Shown here piece by piece: positions 5,332 through 5,500 of a stretch of DNA of 5,500 nucleotides. The notes beneath the pieces were generated by a model that had not been told where the DNA came from, made no database searches, and saw nothing but the letters and a program-made list of their open reading frames with translations. The translations under genes and the position numbers were made by a program. Each line of letters begins with the position of its first letter. Position 1 is the first letter of the stretch. This DNA is from an uncultured Flavobacteriales bacterium (GTDB taxonomy: Bacteria > Bacteroidota > Bacteroidia > Flavobacteriales > Crocinitomicaceae): positions 1 through 5,500 of the forward strand of contig CAMPIU010000224.1 in assembly GCA_946886545.1 (NCBI GenBank), read 5' to 3'.

Positions 5332-5498
5332 ATTAAAGTAACTTTTGTTCCAGGATCCAATAACTGATACTCGATTTTCGCATCAATTTGCTGACTCCTG
5401 CTTTCAATATTTTTTAATCCCAAACTCTGGGATTTCAGCTTGTCTTCTTTCGTTGGAACAAACCCGGTTCCGTTATCAATTATGACTAAGTGTATTCC
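5307..5498 (-). CDS. Sensor histidine kinase, C-terminal fragment (cut by window edge)
   Basis: The last 63 codons of a histidine kinase, open to the right edge and ending in TAA at 5309-5307. The fragment starts within the HATPase_c domain: GIHLVIIDNGTGF carries the G1 box (DNGTG), SLGLKNIESR is the G2-type segment, and a GTKVTLIWEP strand closes the domain. The LGLKNIESR wording is typical of HisKA_3-type kinases that pair with NarL/LuxR regulators, which fits the overlapping downstream gene. The phosphorylated His and the sensory region lie outside the window, so the signal is unknown. Confidence 0.88.
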   Translation of the reverse strand, partial: GIHLVIIDNGTGFVPTKEDKLKSQSLGLKNIESRSQQIDAKIEYQLLDPGTKVTLIWEPKEQE

Positions 5499-5500
5499 TC

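Noticed and set aside
1..5500. tRNA, rRNA, riboswitch, CRISPR, insertion sequence, or defence/secretion cassette
   Set aside because: No cloverleaf, regularly spaced repeats, terminal inverted repeats with a transposase, or matching protein families were seen. The window is nearly filled by ordinary chromosomal genes.

Overview
The window looks like ordinary chromosomal DNA of a Bacteroidetes bacterium, most likely of the Flavobacteriales (a Fluviicola- or Crocinitomix-like lineage is plausible but not proven). The signs are: a moderately AT-rich sequence with no Shine-Dalgarno-like starts; several exact or near copies of the Bacteroidetes -7 promoter element TAnnTTTG; a secreted protein whose signal peptide ends in the typical ...FSQ; and GpsA, AraC and DUF983 proteins with wording that I recognise from this phylum.

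Layout. 1-111 (-): N-terminus of a secreted protein that runs off the left edge. 224-565 (-): DUF983 zinc-ribbon membrane protein. 566-739: divergent intergenic region. 740-1612 (+): AraC-family regulator. 1607-1644: a perfect 38-bp palindrome that holds the stop codons of the two converging genes. 1639-2628 (-): gpsA, glycerol-3-phosphate dehydrogenase. 2641-2756: divergent promoter region with a TAnnTTTG element for each flanking gene. 2757-3191 (+): RidA/YjgF-family protein resembling 2-aminomuconate deaminase; 3200-3784 (+): two-helix membrane protein with a TPR-like helical domain and a Met-rich basic tail; 3793-4644 (+): RlmI-like methyltransferase. These three are separated by only 8 bp each and look like one transcript. 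4651-5331 (-): NarL/LuxR-type response regulator, overlapping by 25 bp the end of its sensor kinase (5307-5498, -), which runs off the right edge.

Functionally the window holds a phospholipid-precursor enzyme (GpsA), an imine/enamine-type deaminase, a probable RNA methyltransferase, a two-component system and a one-component regulator. I see no mobile element, CRISPR array, RNA gene, toxin-antitoxin pair or defence system, and nothing that amounts to a new multi-gene system. The points most worth a second look are the stop-codon palindrome at 1607-1644, the Met-rich-tailed membrane TPR protein, the probable substrate class of the RidA-family protein, and two start-site corrections (gpsA and the RidA-family gene) supported by promoter elements.
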